From contig NZ_CP084222.1 in NCBI RefSeq assembly GCF_020268605.1, positions 2,480,001-2,544,000 on the forward strand: 64,000 nt of DNA, written 5' to 3'. Every line of letters starts with the position of its first letter. Within the stretch, counting starts at the first letter, position 1. Below, in pieces: positions 59,298 to 64,000 of the stretch. The position numbers and the translations under genes were made by a program. The notes under the pieces were generated by a model. That model made no database searches. It saw only the letters and a list, made by a program, of their open reading frames with translations, and was not told the origin of the DNA. The stretch comes from Arsenophonus apicola. GTDB lineage: Bacteria > Pseudomonadota > Gammaproteobacteria > Enterobacterales > Enterobacteriaceae.

Positions 59298-60673
59298 AAA
59301 AAGCACTCCTGTAAGGCGTGTACAACTTCTTCCATTGCTGTACTGCGCGAACCTTTAACTAAAACTGATACGGTTTCGTGTTCTTTTATTAATGGGATCA
59401 GTTTCGCAATTAACTCTTTTTTAGTAGCAAAATGCTCACCACAACCGCTGTGCTGGCTAATAATGACACTTTGTTGACCGACACTTAACACTCGATCAAG
59501 TTTCATTTGGCGAGTCGCCTCACCGACCTCCTGATGACATTTTTCAGTCTTATCGCCTAATTCCCCCATATCACCAACAACCAAAATACGGTAGCCGGGC
59601 ATTTGGGATAAAACATCGGCGGCAGCAATCATAGAGCCGGTATTAGCATTGTAAGTGTCATCTAAAATAAGTTTACCGGGCGCTAGATGAATCGGATATA
59701 AACGCCCTGTTACTGGCCGAACATGTGCCAAACCAAGACTAACCTGCTTAAGCGTTGCCCCCACTGACATTGCTAACGCGCTCGCCGCTAATGCATTGGC
59801 AATATTATGTGTACCTGGCAAGGGTAAAAATATTGAGATCACACCAGTTGGTGTATGCAGCTCAAATTCGCTACCTGTTGATTTGGTGGTAATATTTTCC
59901 GCATAAAAATCAGCCTGTTGCTGTTTTGTTAGCGAAAAACGCCAAATGGTTTGTTGTTGCTTAAAATACGATTGCCAATTTTTCCAATCATGGCTAGCCA
60001 AATTAATAACCGCTGTTCCTTGTTCTGCTAATCCCTGAAAAATCTCGCCCTTTGCTATAGCAACACCGGCAAGTGAACCAAAACCTTCAAGATGGGCAGC
60101 AAATAAATTATTGACTAATACGCTATCCGGTCTAACCATATTAGTTGTATAGGCAATTTCACCAATATGATTGGCTCCCATTTCAATCACTGCATACTGG
60201 TGCTCTGCCGTCAAACGAAATAACGTTAAGGGCACACCAATATCATTATTCAAATTACCTTCAGTAAAAAGTGTCCCGCCGCATTGAGAGAGAATGGCGG
60301 CCACCATCTCTTTAACCGAGGTTTTGCCAGAAGAACCCGTTAGCCCAATAACCTTAGCTTTACTATGCGATCGAACCCAAGCGGCTAACTTTCCCATTGC
60401 TAAGCGCGTATCTTCAACAACAACTTGCGGACAATGAATAGGTAATGGCCGCTCAACTAATAATGCGCTAGCACCCGCCTCAGTAGCCTCTTTAGCAAAA
60501 TGATGACCATCAAAATGCTCACCCTTTAAAGCAATAAACAGACCATCAATGGGTCGCTGACGACTATTTGTTGTTACCGCATTAAGCCACAAACTGGCTG
60601 CCTGTCGATCATTTATTTGCTGCAGGGCACCTTGTGTCACAGTAGCCAAATGCTTCAATGAAATAGGGATCAT
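59291..60673 (-). CDS. murF: UDP-MurNAc-tripeptide:D-Ala-D-Ala ligase
   Basis: 460 residues. P-loop GLTGSSGKTSVKEMV, GNLNNDIGVPLTLFRL, EMGANHIGEIAY and the DDTYNANTGSM motif. It attaches D-Ala-D-Ala from DdlB. It overlaps murE by 4 bp. Confidence 0.97.
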   Translation of the reverse strand: MIPISLKHLATVTQGALQQINDRQAASLWLNAVTTNSRQRPIDGLFIALKGEHFDGHHFAKEATEAGASALLVERPLPIHCPQVVVEDTRLAMGKLAAWVRSHSKAKVIGLTGSSGKTSVKEMVAAILSQCGGTLFTEGNLNNDIGVPLTLFRLTAEHQYAVIEMGANHIGEIAYTTNMVRPDSVLVNNLFAAHLEGFGSLAGVAIAKGEIFQGLAEQGTAVINLASHDWKNWQSYFKQQQTIWRFSLTKQQQADFYAENITTKSTGSEFELHTPTGVISIFLPLPGTHNIANALAASALAMSVGATLKQVSLGLAHVRPVTGRLYPIHLAPGKLILDDTYNANTGSMIAAADVLSQMPGYRILVVGDMGELGDKTEKCHQEVGEATRQMKLDRVLSVGQQSVIISQHSGCGEHFATKKELIAKLIPLIKEHETVSVLVKGSRSTAMEEVVHALQECFLC

Positions 60674-62157
60674 GCCATCACCCCCAATAACCGTGCTACC
60701 GTCAAGCGATCGGAATAATCGAGCCGACGATCACCAATAATTTGATAATCTTCATGCCCTTTACCGGCGATTAATATGACATCATCAGCATTTGCCTGCA
60801 TAATGGCACTAGTAACTGCTTCCACTCGCCCGACAATCGGCATTGCCCGCCCAGCGTCAAGAAAACCGCTTAAAATATCATTAATGATGGCTTTTGGCTC
60901 TTCACTACGTGGATTATCATCGGTTACTACCACAATATCAGCATACTGTTCAGCCACACTCCCCATCAATGCACGTTTACCCTTGTCGCGATCACCACCA
61001 CAACCAAATACACACCAAAGTCTGCCACGACAATGAAGACGGAGCGCACTTAATGCTTTTTCGAGCGCATCAGGAGTATGAGCATAATCGACCACAACAG
61101 TTGGCCGTCCTGGTGAAGTGAAGACTTCCATTCGCCCACAAACTGGTTGTAAGGCATGCGATGATTTTATTACCGCATTAAATGGATATCCCATCATTAA
61201 CAGTGTCGCCATGGCCAGCATGACATTATTGACATTAAAAGCCCCCATTAATGGGCTTTCTAGCGATCCTTTTCCCCAAGTTGAATTAAAATGAATAGTC
61301 GCCCCACTATCATGATACTCAACCTGTTCTACTAATACCCAAGACCCTTGCCAATCAGTAGGTATACGCTTCTCCATCGAAACAGCACATGCCTGTGGCA
61401 ATCTTTCAAGCCACTGCAAACCCGTATCATCATCCACATTGATAATCTGTTTATCAGATTTATGGGTTGAAAATAATAACCATTTTGCCGCTGCATAATT
61501 TTGCATATCACCATGATAATCAAGGTGATCACGACTTAAATTAGTAAATACAGCAGCGGTAAAAGGAATAGCGGCAACACGACTTTGCACTAAACCATGT
61601 GAGGAGACTTCCATCGCAACTAAAGTAGCCTGCTTATCAACCAACAACTGCAATTCAGCCTGAATATCAACCGCTGAGCCGGTGGTGTTTTCACTAGGTA
61701 CAATCTGTCCTAACATTCCGTTACCCACCGTGCCCATTACAGCACTGACTTCGCCCAGCCCTTTTGCCCACTGAGCAATAAGCTGAGTTGTGGTTGTTTT
61801 ACCATTGGTTCCTGTTACACCAATCAATCGCAACTTTGTGGCTGGATGTTGATAAAATTCGCCTGCTAACAGTGATAATTGCTTATTCAGTTCATTAATA
61901 TAAATGACTGGAACACCATGCAGATATCGAATCGTTCCAGCTTCTGTTTCTCCTTGTGCTTCAGCAATGATTGCGGCGACACCTTGCGCTATCGCTTGAG
62001 AAATATATTGCCGTCCATCTGTTTGATGGCCTTTAACTGCTAAAAATAGGTCTCCTGCCGCTACCTTACGGCTATCAAGCGTCATTTCTCGTAGCACCTT
62101 ATCTGGCGCGTTAACACCCAGTGGTGCAAGTAAATCGCGTAGATTACGATCTGCCAC
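60670..62157 (-). CDS. murE: UDP-MurNAc-tripeptide synthetase (meso-diaminopimelate adding)
   Basis: 495 residues. P-loop GVTGTNGKTTTTQLIAQW, TNLSRDHLDYHG, YAHTPDAL and DDNPRSE: the DNPR motif indicates use of meso-diaminopimelate, as in Gram-negative bacteria. It overlaps ftsI by 14 bp and murF by 4 bp. Confidence 0.97.
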   Translation of the reverse strand: MADRNLRDLLAPLGVNAPDKVLREMTLDSRKVAAGDLFLAVKGHQTDGRQYISQAIAQGVAAIIAEAQGETEAGTIRYLHGVPVIYINELNKQLSLLAGEFYQHPATKLRLIGVTGTNGKTTTTQLIAQWAKGLGEVSAVMGTVGNGMLGQIVPSENTTGSAVDIQAELQLLVDKQATLVAMEVSSHGLVQSRVAAIPFTAAVFTNLSRDHLDYHGDMQNYAAAKWLLFSTHKSDKQIINVDDDTGLQWLERLPQACAVSMEKRIPTDWQGSWVLVEQVEYHDSGATIHFNSTWGKGSLESPLMGAFNVNNVMLAMATLLMMGYPFNAVIKSSHALQPVCGRMEVFTSPGRPTVVVDYAHTPDALEKALSALRLHCRGRLWCVFGCGGDRDKGKRALMGSVAEQYADIVVVTDDNPRSEEPKAIINDILSGFLDAGRAMPIVGRVEAVTSAIMQANADDVILIAGKGHEDYQIIGDRRLDYSDRLTVARLLGVMA

Positions 62158-63913
62158 CTGTATCCTCTTTTATCTTGTTGATTACTAATTCATTATCATC
62201 TGAGGTCAATGCATCAGGCTCTACATTCATTAAACGTAAAACGCCGCCCATAATGGTTCCAAATACGGGTGCAGAAACAGCACCTCCGTAATATTTACCG
62301 GCTGTGGGCTCATTGATAATCACAACCAGGGCATAGCGAGGGTTACTTGCTGGTGCCACTCCAGCCGTATAAGCAATATATTGATTAATATAGTGACCAT
62401 CATTGCCAACTTTTTTTGCTGTACCAGTCTTAATTGCTATTCGATAACCCTTCACTGCGGCGCGGACACCACCACCACCAGGCAATGCGACACTTTCCAT
62501 CATGTGAACCACTGTCCGCATAATCCCCTCAGGAAAAATACGAGCACCTGATACCGGCGGATCAACTTTTGTAATTGATAGCGGACGAAAAATACCAAAA
62601 CTACCAATTGTTGCATAAACTCGCGCTAACTGTAATGGAGTGACCATTAACCCATAACCAAAAGAAAAGGTGGCCCTTTCAAATTCAGACCACCGCGTTT
62701 TTTTATTAGGAAAGATGCCACTACTTTCCCCAATTAATCCTAAATTTGTTGGTTTACCTAAGCCAAAGCGGGCATAAACATCCACCAGCTCATCCGCAGG
62801 CATGGCTAATGCTAACTTTGAAACACCCACATTACTTGATTTTTGTAAAATACCGGTAACTGATAATTCACTATACCTTGCTACATCTTTAATTTCATGA
62901 CCACTTATCATATAGGGTTGAGTATTTAACACACTATTGGCTTTAATAATTCCATTATTTAAAGCACTGACAATCACCATTGGTTTGACCGTTGAGCCGG
63001 GTTCAAATACATCGGTGATCGCTCGGTTACGCATAACTTCAGTTGGGGTACCAGCAAGATTATTCGGGTTATAGGATGGACTATTGGCCATCGCCAAAAC
63101 CTCACCCGTGTGAACATCTACCAAAATAGCAGTACCTGACTCAGCTTTATTTTCCATTACACTGTGCGTTAATTCTCGATAAACCAACGACTGTATGCGT
63201 TCATCAATACTTAATACCAAGTCGTGAGCAACTTGTTTATCAATGGAAGAAATATCTTCGATAACGCGCCCATAACGATCTTTACGTACTATCCTTTCGC
63301 CTGGCGCTCCCGTTAGCAGATAGTTAAAGCTTTTTTCAATCCCTTCAATTCCCTGCCCATCAATATCTGTCACCCCAATTAAATGAGCAGCTACTGGACC
63401 CGAAGGATAATAACGACGCGACTCTTTACGCAGATAAATACCTGCTATTTTTAATTTGCCAATATATTCACCAACCGATGGATTCACTTGACGAGCTAAA
63501 TAGACAAACCGACTGTTAGCGTTAAGACTAAGTTTATGGTTGACTTGTTCTAGCGGTATCCTTAACTCATCCGCTAATGCTTGCCAACGTTCATCATTGG
63601 TTAATCCACCATTTTCATAAATTATTTTCGGATCAGCCCAAATAGCATAAACCGGAACACTTACTGCCAGTTGGCGTCCCTCACGATCACTTATCATGCC
63701 GCGTGCAGCCGTCACTTTCTGAACGCGAAGCGAACGCATATCACCTTCTCTAACCAGCTCTTCCTGATTAATAACTTGCAAATAAGTAACACGAACAATC
63801 AGACCAATTAATGCTAATCCTATACCCGCGCACAATAGCAAGAAGCGCCAGCTGACATAGCTGACTTTTTCTTCGTACCGTCGTCTATACTTCACTGAGC
63901 GCGCAGGCTTCAT
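62144..63913 (-). CDS. ftsI: Septal transpeptidase FtsI (PBP3)
   Basis: 589 residues. A short cytoplasmic segment and one membrane helix (about 23-43), then the pedestal domain and the penicillin-binding transpeptidase: STVK (307-310), SSN (359-361), KTG (495-497), at positions nearly identical to Escherichia coli PBP3. It crosslinks septal peptidoglycan with FtsW. The ATG at 63913 follows ftsL by 22 bp. Confidence 0.97.
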   Translation of the reverse strand: MKPARSVKYRRRYEEKVSYVSWRFLLLCAGIGLALIGLIVRVTYLQVINQEELVREGDMRSLRVQKVTAARGMISDREGRQLAVSVPVYAIWADPKIIYENGGLTNDERWQALADELRIPLEQVNHKLSLNANSRFVYLARQVNPSVGEYIGKLKIAGIYLRKESRRYYPSGPVAAHLIGVTDIDGQGIEGIEKSFNYLLTGAPGERIVRKDRYGRVIEDISSIDKQVAHDLVLSIDERIQSLVYRELTHSVMENKAESGTAILVDVHTGEVLAMANSPSYNPNNLAGTPTEVMRNRAITDVFEPGSTVKPMVIVSALNNGIIKANSVLNTQPYMISGHEIKDVARYSELSVTGILQKSSNVGVSKLALAMPADELVDVYARFGLGKPTNLGLIGESSGIFPNKKTRWSEFERATFSFGYGLMVTPLQLARVYATIGSFGIFRPLSITKVDPPVSGARIFPEGIMRTVVHMMESVALPGGGGVRAAVKGYRIAIKTGTAKKVGNDGHYINQYIAYTAGVAPASNPRYALVVIINEPTAGKYYGGAVSAPVFGTIMGGVLRLMNVEPDALTSDDNELVINKIKEDTGGRS

Positions 63914-63935
63914 GTTGTTTACCTATCTACTAAAG

Positions 63936-64000
63936 CTATTTTGCAATCACAATATGTTCTTGCGTCGGATCTACATGGATCATTTGTAGCTTTTCTACCG
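63936..64000 (-). CDS. ftsL: Cell division protein FtsL, C-terminal end (partial)
   Basis: 21 codons before the TAG at 63938-63936 read VEKLQMIHVDPTQEHIVIAK, which matches the FtsL C-terminus (LQMQHVDPSQENIVVQK in Escherichia coli). The gene continues beyond the window. Its place just before ftsI is as expected. FtsL works with FtsQ and FtsB in the divisome. Confidence 0.88.
   Translation of the reverse strand, partial: VEKLQMIHVDPTQEHIVIAK

Overview
The window is a piece of an AT-rich gammaproteobacterial chromosome. Gene content and order (dcw cell-wall cluster, ftsZ-lpxC-secM-secA, mutT/yacG/zapD/coaE, hofC-hofB-ppdD, nadC, pdhR-aceE-aceF-lpd-acnB) are those of Enterobacterales. Low GC, the protein sequences and several broken or missing genes (nadC nonsense, hofC frameshift, acnB cut by a prophage, no ampD, ampE, aroP or guaC) suggest a host-associated member of the Morganellaceae, for example Arsenophonus or a Providencia/Proteus relative. 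The genus is inference.

Bases 1 to about 28,200 are the integrase-proximal part of a lambda-like prophage integrated in acnB. From the left, on the minus strand: a fused prohead protease/capsid gene (cut by the window edge), terL, terS, an HNH nuclease, small genes, a Rha-type regulator with a structured leader, the lysis cassette (Rz/Rz1, SAR endolysin, two-start holin), antiterminator Q, nin-region genes, a primase-helicase, an initiator gene carrying iterons, and cII. Then come two complete lambda-type immunity regions in tandem. Region 1 is nutR-cro-OR-cI-rexA-rexB-OL/PL-nutL-N (about 12.7-15.8 kb). Region 2 is nutR-cro-OR-cI-OL/PL-nutL-N (about 16.1-17.8 kb). They have different operator sequences and different N proteins. 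Both CI repressors lack the RecA-cleavable C-terminal domain.

The rightward early region holds a miniature beta-clamp-like protein, a broken GmrSD-type (DUF262/DUF1524) defence gene, a pentapeptide-repeat protein, a degenerate tRNA, a C4-type antisense-RNA leader in front of a Rha gene, two paralogous AntA/KilA-C antirepressors, an ATPase/SSB recombination pair, and xis-int with lambda-type arm sites. Inference: with no cleavable repressor, induction probably depends on the C4/Rha/Ant circuits, while RexAB and the decayed GmrSD gene are lysogen-encoded anti-phage functions.

Bases 28,208 to 64,000 are chromosome: truncated acnB; lpd, aceF (two lipoyl domains), aceE and pdhR with its operator; nadC; the type IV pilus genes ppdD-hofB-hofC; coaE-zapD-yacG; mutT; secA-secM; a DciA-like gene; lpxC; and the division/peptidoglycan cluster from ftsZ to ftsI and the end of ftsL, all on the minus strand in the Escherichia coli order.
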